DNA of 64,000 bases from Guillardia theta CCMP2712. Taxonomy: Eukaryota > Cryptophyceae > Pyrenomonadales > Geminigeraceae. The stretch spans positions 978,828 to 1,042,827 of the forward strand of contig NW_005434673.1 in NCBI RefSeq assembly GCF_000315625.1, written 5' to 3'. Shown in pieces: positions 23,301-34,339 of the stretch (within the stretch, counting starts at the first letter, position 1; the number at the start of each line of letters is the position of its first letter). The translations under genes were made by a program, and so were the position numbers. The notes below the pieces were generated by a model, which saw nothing but the letters and a program-made list of their open reading frames with translations, made no database searches and was not told where the DNA came from.

Positions 23301-26300
23301 CCCCTCCTGACTTGCCCTGGGAGCCGAAATTTCCACCGGCAGTCTCAAGATGGACTGAGCTCAGGTCTTGACCTCTCGCTTGTCCTCCTTCTTTCCCTCC
23401 TTGGTTCTCTTGCTCCTTCCCTACGGCATTCCCCCCTTCGCGACCTCCAGCCTGATCAGTGTCTCCCTCGTTTTCCTCTCCTTCCCCCTTGCTCCCTATC
23501 CCATCTTGCGGGTTGCTCTCTGCTGGCTCGACGAGGTTTTGACCCTCTTCCTCGTCCTCCTCATCTTCATCTCGCAGCTTCAGCACGTCATTCTCGTCAA
23601 CATTTACAGGCTCTGCGAAACGATCTTGACCCAAGTCTGATGAGTTTGAGCTTTGATCGTCTAGAACTTTTGAGCTTGCCGTGTCTTTTCTCTCGAGGAG
23701 TTTTTGTTCAGTGACCTCAACAGCACTCCTCTGAAATTCCTCCCACACAGAGCCATCTTCATCGTTCTTGACATTCCACAACTCACCTTTGTCATAGTAA
23801 TCACATATTTGCTTCGGGATTCCAAATTGATCGACAACGAGGTAGCAAGGTTTGTTGTCCCAGAAGTAGAACTTGGCGATTCTTGAGTTGTTGACAAAAT
23901 CTGCTTGTCTTTGACCTCTATCTATCAGCATGTTCAGATGCTGCAAGATAGAGGCGTCAGACGATGGCTGCCAGAGTTGGAGAGCAGCAAAGAGACTTGG
24001 CAGGTTCACATCCTCCGACCATTCCTGGCGCAAAAACAGCATTAGGAGGAGAGGGATGGAGCAACAACAGCACGGCCTTACCCCATCGGCTTCACAGACC
24101 TCTTGGACCCTGAAAGAAAGCAGGATGCACTGAAGCGGCAGCTCTTGGTTTGAGACGAGACCTGGGAGTATGAGAGACAGGTTGCTTTCTTCATCTATTT
24201 GCCTGTCTTGTTGATTCTCTGACAAGAACTTTCCCTCCATGATGTCTCTGACTACTTCAGGAAGGAGGACCTTCTCGTTCTCATGGTAGAGCACCTCGAG
24301 GGGAGGGAACTTGTTCTTGAGCTCTAGCAGATACTCCTGCCACTGATCGCGCAGCGCCCTTGACTTGGCCAACAACTTGAACTCGGGCTTGTCTGGTTCG
24401 ATCCCAAGGTGGTTCCACTTGAAGACAAGGAACAAGGAGAACCCTTCGGGGTTGTGATCTCCAAAGACTAGTTCCCCGTCTTCACTCTCAACATCGTACG
24501 ACAGCAGGTTGAAATGTCCGTACCCCTTGATGCTCAACATGGGATACTCCCCGCTTCCATCCGCCAGGCAATCCCGGGCTATCCATTTCGTCCCCAGCAA
24601 GGAGCTTTCTCGCAAGGTAGCAAACCGATCGCTTCTCGTCAGCTCAAACTCCGCCTGCTGCGTCTGCTCATCTTCTTCCAAAGTCTCGTCCTCTTCCAAG
24701 ATGTCTTCGGCGGTCAAGTCTGACCTTACCGAGCTCTTCCTGCTCAACAGGCTTGCATGACTGCTGCGCAACGAGGTCATCGATCGTTTCCTCGTCGAGG
24801 ATCTTCGGTACACCTTGTGCTCTATAGCCCCCTTCACCGCTCCTCGAGCCTTTGAAGTATTCTCCCACTCCTCAATCATGGTCCTCGTCCTCTGCTGGAT
24901 GTTCTCGTTGGATATCATCTCGACCAGCTCATTTAGGCCCATGAAAGCATCGATGCAACGTTTGAACATGTCGACCTTCCCGCTGAGAGCCTCTGCACGG
25001 CTCGCATCATCATGCACATACTCGAAGTAGCTTCTCATCTCCTCGCATGTCCACCACTTCCCCCGGTACACATTGTGTATGGCCTCCACCTTGACAGAAT
25101 CAGCAGCGCCCTTCCTTTGCAGGCGGGAGAGGTCGACGAGCAGTTCCTTCCGTTGGTTCTCTGCCGGGCGCAACTTCTTGATCCTCGGGCCCGAGTCCTC
25201 TTGCGTCATTTCACTGACTTCACTGTCATCATCGAAATCTTCATCATCGTCCTCATCATCCTCCTCATCATCCTCCTCATCATCGTCCTCATCCTCCTCC
25301 TCTACCTCTTTCTTCTCCTTTTCTGGCTGTTTCTTCGCTTCCTGGGCTGGTTCCTTTGCACTTGCTGCATCCATTTTCGGCTTTTTGGTCCTTGTGTCCT
25401 TGACCACTTTCGGTTGAGCCTCTTTCCTGGCAACGCTCTCTGATTTCATCTCGCCTTCCTTGTCTTCATCAACAACATTCATCCTCTCTGCATCATTGAA
25501 ATCCTCTTCTCCTTCAATCTTGTGAATTGCGTCTGATGTCAGGAAAAACTTCTTCCTATCTCTTCTCGTGATTGTCTTGTAGGTCATCCTTGCGGCCTTG
25601 AGCGGACCAATCAGAGGGAACAACACGGCTCCTCCTAACAGAGCAACGCTCCCCATGAGCACTTTAGACAGTCCCTTGACAGCAAGCATCGGGAGGTTCG
25701 TCGACGCTTTAGATGTCAGTCGACCGCCCTGGCGGGTCTGGCCTTGACCTGCCGCCAGCTCATCCTGCAAGTCCTGACCGAACAAGTCGATTCCTTGAAA
25801 GACGTGAATGTCCACATACGCTGAGTTTGATTTCACGGGCCCAAGGCTGCGAGCTATCAACTCCATCTCATGCTCATTCTGAGCCTGCACGAGCTCTTTC
25901 TCCTCCCTCGCCTTCTTCTGCGCCAAGAGCATCGCCTGCTGCAGCTGCATGTCCGTCAAGAACGCGGGGTCTTGCATCCAGGCGTTGTTGCGCAGGTAGA
26001 AGAGACTGTAACTCCCTTGTTTCGCGGTTCCACTGCGCGATCGAGCTGCTTGCATCCTCTTCCTGATGAAGGCGTGTACGATCTCGAGATGTACCAGAGA
26101 CATGTTTTCTGGCATCTCTCGAATCCAGTTGAACCTGTCATGCTCAAGATCTCCGTAGTCTCTGTAATATGCATCAGGCTGCCAGCCGTAACTGTCACCC
26201 AAGAGGTTCAGGAAGTAAGGGAAGCAGTTGTCAATCTCATCAAGATGAAACTTGAGCGCTCGTTTGTGATAGCACTCTGACTTGGAGACAGCATGCCTCA

Positions 26301-29300
26301 GGTCCACAGGGATGAAATGAGCTCGGAAGTCATGGAGGTATTCGTTCAGGGCAGGGAAGATTTCAGAGTGCAGGAAGTCTCTTTCCGGCTTCATATCATC
26401 CCAGTCACTGCTGATGTAGAAATGAATGGCCTTGTAGCCGACCTGGTCCGAGTCTTCCAGCCTCTTGCCCTTGACGTCTTCGGGGATATAAATGTCGTTC
26501 ATGTCCACTTGAAGGCTCATCATCTTCCCGTGCACGGGGCCCTTGAGCGCGATGTCATCGATGACTCTCAGCATCTCGCACTTGGCGAGTTTGTCGGCTG
26601 AGCTCAACTTGCACAGGCGAACGAACCTGCGAGCAAGCGCCTCTGGTTTCCAGACATCTTTTCCCATCATGTCGTCAAGGAAGAATATCTCAGCGACGCC
26701 TTCTAGGAGGTCGAACTTGTTCAAACTGATTCGGCTCTCAGGCAGATCAAGCAGGAAGGAGACCTCAGACCGCAGTTGCTGCATGGCGAACTTGCTCTCA
26801 GCTATCAAGCTCCGCCCTGGTTCGTTCTCTTCCTCCTCCTTGAGAAACTTGACCTCTACCGAGTAAGGAGCATGGCGCGAGCCTTGAGGCAGCCTCTTGT
26901 GCCGCGCAAGCTTGGTCAGGTCCTTGGAAACAATGGCCCTCCGCAAGCGCTTCTTGTTGATCTGAACGAGCTTCTCTCGCTCGAAATCAACATCCCAGTG
27001 CTTTCTTCTCATTATCTCCGCCGAATGCTCTTTTTCCCTCACGATCTGTCGCTTCAACATCGCTTTGAACCTCGGAAAGTGCTTGGCATAGCAGGTGTCG
27101 CCGTATTCCTTCACGGTCTTGCTCCCCCAGTGGTGATACCAGAAGTGATCGAGGTGGCATTGAATCGGCTTCGACAAGATCGAGAAAGGCTCTCCGCACT
27201 CTGCGCACCTGCCAGACATGTTCCTACTCTTTCTGAGATTGTTTTCTACCAGTTCTCGACGCAATTCACTCGCATAGTTTTGGTCATAAACTCTGCGCTT
27301 CTCCTGCTCAGCTTTCCACTCCAAATCAAGCTTGCTCAGGTGAGACTCTTCTCTCTCTTGCTCCATCCGTGAAGAGGTCGACTCGTACTCCAGTACAACT
27401 CCTGAAGACCCCAGGGAGTGACGACGTTGAAGTTTGTACATAACCTTTGACTTCTTCATCCCGATCGACACGTCAGTGAAAGGCGTGTCCAAAGAAAGCG
27501 ATTTGCTCCTCTTTCTCTGAGATACGTGAAACTCCGGCAGAGTCTTTATCCGCATCTCTACGCACAACTCACCAACGGGATCAGATTCTGCAAGGTTGTA
27601 CAGCAAGAGATTTTGAAGGACCTTGATGTTTGGTTTCAATTCTTTGAATGCAAAAGAGGCATTTCCAATCAAAGCGTTTGTTCTGATCAAGTCATAGTCC
27701 AGGACATCAAAACGAACAATGTCTTGTTTGTCCAACGAGTGAGCTTCAAACTCGAAGGACTCGTTGAAGTTCGGGTAGTTAGTCTTGAATCTGATTCCTG
27801 TCTTCAAGATCCTCTCCTTGAACTCTACACTGACAAACGAATCGCAAAGCTGTTTGGTACCGAGAGGCTTCAACTCTTTCGCTGACAAGATCTTGACAGT
27901 GAAGATGGTGTCGGGAGGAAGGTCAGTTGGCTTCGGGACCAGAGATATCTCCAGGTATACTTCACCCTGGTATTCCGGGTGCAGGTAGTCCTTCAAAGGA
28001 TACCACTTGCAAACTGTTTCTCCTACACTGAAGCCCAGGAGGTCGATATCCACTCGTCCGCACGAGTCGTCTTTAGATCCGAAGTCATGATCGAAGCATT
28101 CGATGCCCAACGACGTGTCCATGGTACTCGAGCTTGTCGGGAAGACAAGGATTTCGTTCCAGCGAGGGTGCAGAGTCTTGAAGATGGTTGAAGTCTTCTT
28201 TGTCTGACCCTCGAACCTGGCGATCACGTACGGGTCTGAAGTGCCGCCCCAGTCGAGAGCCGGGAGGTTCCTCGCTTCCGAGACTCGAATCCGAAGCTGA
28301 GAATCTGTATCTTGCTCGCTGAGCTTCTTGCGAATGGAGATCTGGATCTTTACCTCCGCTCTAGAATCGGGCAACTGGAAGTTTTCCAGGAGCAACCATC
28401 TCTCGTGCAGGTAGTTCAAGGGGAAGTCCAACAGGTTGAGAGCAGAAGTTCCAATCATCACATCCTTCCTCCATTCCATGTGGTCCATTCCTGTAACGAC
28501 CAACGCACTGTCCAGCCGATCTTCGAACCCCTCGAAAACAAACGATTCGTTCCACTCAGGTCTGCTGTACAACCCCTGCTTGAATCGGACCTTGGTCTTC
28601 TGCACCCTCCCCTCGAACTCTACTTTGAAGTAGGGGTCACATGAATCACTCCTCGCCCTCGGAGGCAGCTTCCTGGCCTCCAGGATGGTAACGCGGATGA
28701 TGGTATCGAAGTCTTTTAACTCCCTCATCTTCTTGAGGCTGACCTGGACGTTGATCCTGCCGTAGAAGTCTACCTCCTCGTTCCTCCTCCTCTTCACCTG
28801 ACTCGGGTCCCCGTCCTTGCTGAACTTCTGCAAGTCGTGCCATGTTCCACTCCCAACCCCGGCAAGGTTCTCATTCATCAGGTTGATTCGGCAGCTGCCA
28901 ATCAAGATGTCTCCCAGGATGTTCTGGTGGAAGCAGTGGATCTCAACAAAGTCGTTGCTCACACTTGAGCTCTGTGCTGGGAACTCAAAGATCTGCCTCC
29001 ACATTGGCTCTAGAGTGCGCGACTTGACATCCGTCTTGAAGACTTGGCTCTTGTACTTGACGATGGCGTAGGAGTCGACAAATCCGTGGAAGCCCAACAC
29101 GGGAAACTCTTGTCCCTGGATCAGATGCACAGACAGCAGGGAGTCCGGCTCGACCGGCTTTCTCTTCTCGAAGCACAAGGACACCTCCACCTCAGCTCGG
29201 ACCTGAGGATCCGAAGGGTCCAGTATGATGTACCATGACACGATGGGCTCGGAGTCCAACACCATCTTGGAGATGTTGATGTTGCAGCCTCCCATGTACT

Positions 29301-29595
29301 GAGGGTCGTCCTCCTCCTCCCAGTCCCAGCACTGCAGCTGCAGCTCTTTCGTGTCTTGGATCTGATTTTCCTCATTGACGGTCCACACCGGGAACTCGAG
29401 CGTCTGGTTCCATTGAGGAGCGAGAGTTCTCATCCTCACTTCCGTCTTGAGGTCTCGTGCTCCCAGCCTGAACAGCAGGTACCTGCAGACACGTCGGGTC
29501 AACAGGAACAAGGTCGGTGACTGCGGAGGCTGCTCACGGATCGCTGAGCCCATCTTCATTGCGAGCAGGAAGATTTCTTGCTTGGATGGCAACAA
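17320..29595 (-). CDS. Giant C2 / DUF4062 / NACHT / WD40 STAND protein (5' end incomplete)
   Basis: About 4,060 residues in an almost intronless 12 kb frame. Order, with approximate residues counted from 29595: five C2 domains (~37-110, 150-260, 295-415, 435-550, 560-690); a Cys/His cluster (CAECGEPF, CHLDHFWYHHW, ~800-850); DUF4062 (YKAIHFYISSDWDDM, then FLNLLGDSYGWQP, ~1050-1160) as in NPHP3/NWD/TEP1; an acidic run (~1425-1460); two PH-like stretches (~1670-1770, ~2365-2420); a sixth C2 (~2600-2715); NACHT with P-loop LIVQGEAGCGKSK (~2870) and Walker B KKVLIVLDSPE (~3000); then 14 WD40 repeats (~3420 to the end). STAND NTPases act as switchable scaffolds: WD40 senses, NACHT oligomerises. 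The C2 row suggests calcium/phospholipid membrane recruitment. A 57-bp in-frame intron lies at 24025-24081, and a 48-bp intron (17407-17454) leads to a last exon, 17320-17406. No ATG opens the frame at 29595, so an upstream exon is expected. Confidence 0.88.
17407..17454 (-). other. Last intron of the STAND gene
   Basis: On the minus strand the donor GTGAGT follows SLRT and the acceptor CACAG precedes GGTATC. Splicing keeps phase 0 and adds GILACGDSTGKCYLL, which completes the fourteenth WD40 blade. Reading through instead gives VSQDSDTRCSDVD and a stop. Confidence 0.75.
24025..24081 (-). other. In-frame 57-bp intron in the STAND gene
   Basis: The donor GTAAGG and acceptor GCGCCAG enclose exactly 19 codons that would read VRPCCCCSIPLLLMLFLRQ, a Cys/Leu run foreign to the flanking acidic EADG...EWSEDVN sequence. 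The length matches other introns in the window. Confidence 0.75.
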
Positions 29596-30569
29596 TGCTC
29601 AAGACCTTTTGCAATCAGCTCAGAGAGGTAGAGGCAGAAACTCAGTGCAAGGCTCACATATGGTGAGTCCGCGTCCGGATCGATAGGCTCTTCTTCGCCC
29701 TCCTTCTTCTGCTTCTGCCAGGATCGCTTTGAGCTTTTACGTCGCAGCAGGACGAGGGAGGCAGGACAAGGCAAGACCAACAACAGGCAAAGATGAGGGA
29801 AGATAAGGGGAGGGGAGGAGAGGTCAGGGAAGGGGAGGTCAGGGGGAGACTGTCATGTACCTTCCTGCGGAAGACCGAGGAGAGGGCGGGAAGGGAAGCA
29901 CCTCCCCCCATCTCGCCTACGGCATTGCTACCGCTATCGCCCCGCCGTCGGAGTGAGGCAGACCCGCGAAATGAGAACGGGACTGTAAAAGAAAGAAAGA
30001 CAAAAAAGAACGGACCCGTTGTATTCCAACAGTTGAACTTCACGTGTAAGTTGAGGAATCACTTGTAAGTGCTTGAACTTCTTTACTTGTAAGTAGTTTA
30101 GACTTGCACCTGCTACTTGCGAATGGTGGTCATAAGGCTGGTAACGGTTACTAGGATTGCAGTTTCGAGTGCTCCGGTCATTTAGGTTAGGGTTTAGGTT
30201 TTAGAGGCGCCTCTACCTTTGTATCATATCTGTTCAGGACAAAATTCGTCGAATTCTACTTGTGACTTGACCGCAACAGCCTAACTGTTGAGCTTCGGAA
30301 GATTCAAAGAGTGTGAGTTACGATTTAAGTTAATGCATCAATTCATTCAACTCATTCAATTCTACTCGTTGCACTCGTGGCCATGCTGCAACCTGCCACC
30401 ATGACATCACATCCTCTATCGGAAATCTCACTGTCAGAGAGCGCATGCATCCTCACCGACGCCTTCTGCCCCGGCGTACTGTATCCCCATGAGGCGAAGT
30501 ACACGTTCACGCGCGAAGAGAGGAAAAGATCCGAAACAACCTGCCAGTCTCTCAGACAGGAATGAGTTG
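29596..30569. other. Upstream region of the STAND gene and spacer to the HAD-like gene
   Basis: On the minus strand 29655-29760 contains a Lys/Arg/Glu-rich coding-like stretch ending in DPDADSPY before a GTGAGC donor. This looks like the start of the first C2 domain, but joining it to YLLFRLG at 29485 needs a one-base shift. The rest, 29760-30569, is purine-rich then AT-rich with no supported gene. Confidence 0.5.
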
Positions 30570-31595
30570 CTAGCTCGACTTCACATTCTTGATCACTCCT
30601 GCGTTGTCATCGAAGTAATGCAGGCGGTGCTCTGTGTTTGCAAAAATCAACGTAAAGGTAAGAAAGACTTGCAAGGCCGTACCCGGATATTCTTTTGCAA
30701 TTTCAGACAATGCCTGAACCTAAAGGACGCCCGTCAGATCAAACAAGGAAGATACAACCTGCACCTTTGTGTCCTGCGATACTTTCACGACTCTGCTTCG
30801 CTCCAGCTCGACCCCTGATCTTTTCAACACCGAGTTGGTGAAATCTTGTTCATTGCTGGTTAGGACGTAAATTTTATCCCCGAAGCTTCTCAAAGCTATG
30901 TCAATCCCAGGATACAGAGGGTTTTTCTCCATCCAATGAACGATGTCGTCTTGTCCAGCAGCCTCCTGTGCTGTGAAGGTGCTGAGCAGGTCGTTCTTTT
31001 TGCACTGGTACTTGTGCAACAGCACGTCTCTCATGAAATCCCAATTTTCAACCATCTCTCCTGCTGACAATGGCCGCTCTCCTGAGGGCGACCGCTTGGC
31101 TGTTACGGCTTCAGACACGCAGAGTCTTGCGGCAAGAACCAGGTCTGCAGGGTCCGAAGCTACGGGCCTCAGTTGCTTCAACTTCTCCTCTAGCCACCTT
31201 GGAACATGACCTCCTTCATCAGCCTCATACTGGCTCCAGTCATAGCCCACCCAACTCTTCCTCACGCCAGCATCCCTTGCGCTCAGATAGGCGCACTCCT
31301 GCATGGTTTCAGGCCAAAGCTGTCTGGCAGCGAGGACTGCGGTTTCAACGTAGTTTGAGACAGTGTTGCAAAGGACTCCATCGAAGTCGAACACGTAAAC
31401 ACTTTGCTCCTGAGCATCACATCTCAACGAAAAACTTCCTTCCCTCACTCTTCCACGACTTCTTCCTGGATTGAAGGAGTTGTGTCCTAAAAGTTTCCGT
31501 GGCCAACCTGTCCCGCCCGCGGCAACAAAGCCATTCACACTGACGATAGAGCAGCAACCCGTAAGCAGCAACAGAGCAAGCCCAGCATATCTCAT
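30570..31595 (-). CDS. Plastid-targeted HAD-like hydrolase
   Basis: HAD-superfamily phosphatase-like protein. The first exon holds motif I, VYVFDFDGVLCNT, with nucleophile Asp and acid/base Asp; motif II is KIYVLTSNEQDFT. Two short downstream exons (ending GTGCAG|VQALSEIAKEYP and then EHRLHYFDDNAGVIKNVKSS, stop at 30570) supply the motif IV-like FDDNAG acidic loop. The N terminus has a hydrophobic signal peptide (MRYAGLALLLLTGCC) with predicted cleavage before Phe (VSVNG|FVAAGG), followed by a basic, Ser-rich transit-peptide-like stretch. This is the bipartite leader of secondary plastids with red-algal ancestry, so the product probably acts in the stroma. I chose the ATG at 31595 because it places the hydrophobic core at the N terminus; the frame is open upstream to 31694. 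The substrate is unknown. Conserved plastid/cyanobacterial HAD proteins of this type exist. Confidence 0.75.
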
Positions 31596-31792
31596 CCTCG
31601 CTCCTCTTCTCCATGCTCGTCCCCCATTCCCTCTCCTTCCTTCCACACCGCCATTGCCAGGCACCCCCGTCATCGCAATCCTTGTAACAAGCAAGCTTCA
31701 AATCCGGGTCCGCCTCAGCCGGACCCGCACACTGAAAACAGTCACACTAGTAGTCAAGTTAAGTTAAAGTAGTCCGGTTCAATTCAGTGAAC

Positions 31793-31828
31793 GCGGCGGC
31801 CCGGCCGCCGACCGTCCGGGCCCGGCAG
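31793..31828. repeat. GC-rich palindromic island C
   Basis: GCGGCGGCCCGGCCGCCGAC followed by CGTCCGGGCCCGG, embedded in AAGTTAAGTTAAAG-type AT-rich sequence upstream of the HAD-like gene. Island B has similar TTAACTTAACTTTGAG sequence next to it, on the other strand. Confidence 0.6.
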
Positions 31829-31988
31829 TTTCACACCGGACCTCGGAGTCAGGGAATGCAGCACTGCAGGCATCGAGCCGATGGAGTCAATGTGTGAGTC
31901 ACAATCATGACAAACTTGCAATATGATTGCCGGAGGCCCGGGCAACGTCGTGCCAATGTAATACGGTTGTATATACTTGTGTCACTAA

Positions 31989-32060
31989 GCGTTCGTAGTG
32001 TAGTGGTTAGCACATCAGCCTTCCAAGCTGGTGGCCCGGGTTCGAGTCCCGGCGATCGCA
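31989..32060 (+). tRNA. tRNA-Gly (anticodon UCC)
   Basis: A 72-nt cloverleaf can be folded: acceptor GCGTTCG with CGATCGC plus discriminator A, a D arm around the A box (TAGTGTAGTGGTTAGCA), anticodon arm CAGC-CTTCCAA-GCTG with anticodon TCC, and T arm CCGGG-TTCGAGT-CCCGG containing the B box. No intron and no encoded CCA. It is followed at once by TTCTTTTTG, an RNA polymerase III terminator. The acceptor stem has one T-T mismatch at the fourth pair. Confidence 0.93.
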
Positions 32061-32062
32061 TT

Positions 32063-32068
32063 CTTTTT
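32063..32068 (+). terminator. Pol III T-run terminator of tRNA-Gly
   Basis: A T-rich run (TTCTTTTTG) starts immediately after the tRNA 3' end at 32060. Confidence 0.7.
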
Positions 32069-32339
32069 GTCTACATAGATATGACCTCCCACAAGAGCTG
32101 CCAATATGGCAGGCTCTATGGACATATCTTGCGCACAGTGAGCTACTCCATGCTCCTGTGTCCTTGTTTGCTGCCGTGCTTCTGATTTTTGCTCTCTCTC
32201 TTACACCTCCATCCTCTCTCCTCGCGATCCTTCCTCTCTGTTTCGTGACTCCGATCAACACTCAACCATCCCTTCCCGCACAGAGACTCGCGATCCCTTG
32301 CCCTCGACTCGCATTGATCGAGGCACTGCATTTTGAGGG

Positions 32340-34051
32340 ATGGCGCACCACAAATGCTCAAAGAAATTCCTCGGTATCTTGTGCATAGCCGGAGTTGTTG
32401 TCATGTGGGTCGGGTCGTCTGAGCTTATCCAGATCATTTTTGATGATCGGAATTTCGCGAGACCATTCTTCCTGACTTACTTCTCAACGTCGCTATTCTG
32501 CATCTACCTCCTGGGTTTCTTGTTTTTATCTTCGTGGCGCAATGGAAACAAGGCTCCATCCACCGATGGCAGTTCAACAATAGAGGAGAGCCGTGCTATG
32601 TTGCTGGATTCAGCTGCCACGGAGGAGGATGCGTTGCCGCCGGCAACTAAGCATGAATCCCCGCAAGGATTCAAGACCGGTTGGCAGACGGCAATGCTTG
32701 CAGTCCAGTTCGTTCCCCTTTGGTTTGCTGCAAACTGGACTTTCAATGCAAGTCTATGCACGTGAGCTTTGACAACGTTCAATGGAATCGAGATCAATCA
32801 CCCCCTATTACAGGAAGTGTGGAACAGGAACGACGGTTGCATCAAGTACAGTCATAAGGTTTCAATCAATCGCTGAGAAATTTTCTGAAGCGTCTTGAAA
32901 GCTCTTCATCGTCGTTCTTCACGTTGATAATGTCAGCGTTGGTTCTGAAAGAACATCTTTCTTGGGTCTTTGACTATGTCGAGTTAATGTTAAATGATTT
33001 CTATCTTCTGCAGATCAAATTTTTATCAGTTCTGATGAGTTGTGGTGGAGTGGTACTAGTGACGGAGTTTGATGAGGGTTCGAGTGCCGAAAGCTCATTG
33101 CTGGTATGGCAACAAGACGCAGTGTGCTTTCACTGACTCTGCTAAAATCAGGGAGACGGTTTGTCTTTGATTTCTGCGATTCTTATGGCAGCCTTCACGG
33201 TCTTGACGTGCAATCTTTCTTATCCTTGTGAAGTCTGAATTGCCTCTTGCAGGTCCAATTGAAATACGTGGTTCCTAACGAAGACGAAGTCCGGATGCCG
33301 ATGCTGCTAGGTTGGTTGACTGTCGAGCAAGCCGTGCGAACGTGTCTGATTTGAGGTTATCTACCAGGTTTTCTGGGGCTATTCACTCTGATCATTGGAC
33401 TGCCGTTCCTCCTCTTGTTTCATTACACCGGGTTGGAGAAGTTTGAAGGGGTCAGCCGGCCTTGAGGTGTTTTTAGACGGTAACCCTCCTGCACCCAGAT
33501 CCCCCTCAATGTTTTGGCGTACCTGACTTTCAACGGAGTGGTTGGAACCGTCCTCTCAGACCTGCTCTGGGCGCAGGTCTCTCAGAGCGCTCCGAGTGCC
33601 GCTGACATGCGATGGCAGGCCATTGTGTTCACTTCTCCGCTGCAGGCAAACCTGGGAGTCAGCCTTACCATCCCCTTGTCCTTCTTCGCCGACGAGGTCT
33701 GTGATCCAGTCAAGCTTCGGAAGGAGCTCACGGTTTGCTGCATGACAGATTGCTCAACGGCACGTGGGTCACAAGATGAAGTGGGAGTACTTCTGCGGGG
33801 CGGTACGCGCTACGTTCTGACCGACTTGTTTCTCTCTCTGACTGATGCGAATTCACTTCAAGGCTCTGGTGTTTGTCTCCTTCGTGGGTGTGAACAGCTA
33901 TGCAGAAGACCGCAAGGACCCAAGTAGCCCTGACGTCGACATGGAATCCAACATAGGCCTGGAGGACGTCAGGTGGGCCGCATATTCCAGCCTCGGAGAG
34001 ATGTCTGACTGCGTTCTCGGCAGTGGAGGGGATGACCCCGGGGCTGAGTAG
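32340..34051 (+). CDS. SLC35F5-like drug/metabolite transporter
   Basis: Ten-TM nucleotide-sugar-transporter-fold protein of the SLC35F type; human SLC35F proteins have been linked to thiamine and other small solutes, but the substrate here is unknown. The first exon starts at ATG 32340 with a TM helix and the family signature VGSSELIQIIFDDRNFARPF and LTYFSTSLFCIYLLGF. Later exons carry SSFFTLIMSALVLKEHLSW, LSVLMSCGGVVLVTEFDE, a GLFTLIIGLPFLLLFHYTGL helix, TFNGVVGTVLSDLLWA, TSPLQANLGVSLTIPLSF with FADEV, and the final ALVFVSFVGVNSYAE followed by an acidic tail and stop at 34051. Six or more short introns interrupt it. The loop after TM2 is longer and more acidic than usual. Small-exon joins were read by eye. 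Confidence 0.78.
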
Positions 34052-34186
34052 GGCAGACTCGGAGTCTGGCCCTCGCTGATGCCTAAATGTGGCCCATGTA
34101 ACATAGATTCGGATAAATGAGTGTTATAGTAGCAAGGTTATAAACCACCGTGGCACAGTAGCCTGAGTCAACTTGCTGCTGGAGCC

Positions 34187-34339
34187 CGGCCGACTCGGTC
34201 ATTCAACGGCTGATGACTCGCGGCTGATGACTCAGTGGCGGCAGGGGCCGGGCCGGGCCGGGCCCGGTGGGGGGGTGGGGGGCGGCCTAGTGGGGGCGGC
34301 CGCCGGGGCCCAGCGGCGGCCGGGCCCGGCGGCGGGCCC
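34187..34339. repeat. GC-rich palindromic island D
   Basis: The longest of the GGCCCGG islands: repeated GGGCCGGGCC, a poly-G stretch GGTGGGGGGGTGGGGGGCGG and GGCGGCCGGGCCCGGCGGC. Flanked by GATGACTCGCGGCTGATGAC direct-repeat sequence on the left and GGACTCAGTGAGG on the right. It lies between the SLC35F5-like and PDZ genes. Confidence 0.7.

Noticed and set aside
17413-29595. Bacterial origin or contamination for the 12-kb intron-poor STAND gene
   Set aside because: It has C2 and DUF4062 domains, two GT-AG introns of the local size and the same surrounding repeats, so it is a native nuclear gene.
32007-32261. Minus-strand frame overlapping the tRNA
   Set aside because: It runs through a well-formed tRNA-Gly and has no supporting motif.
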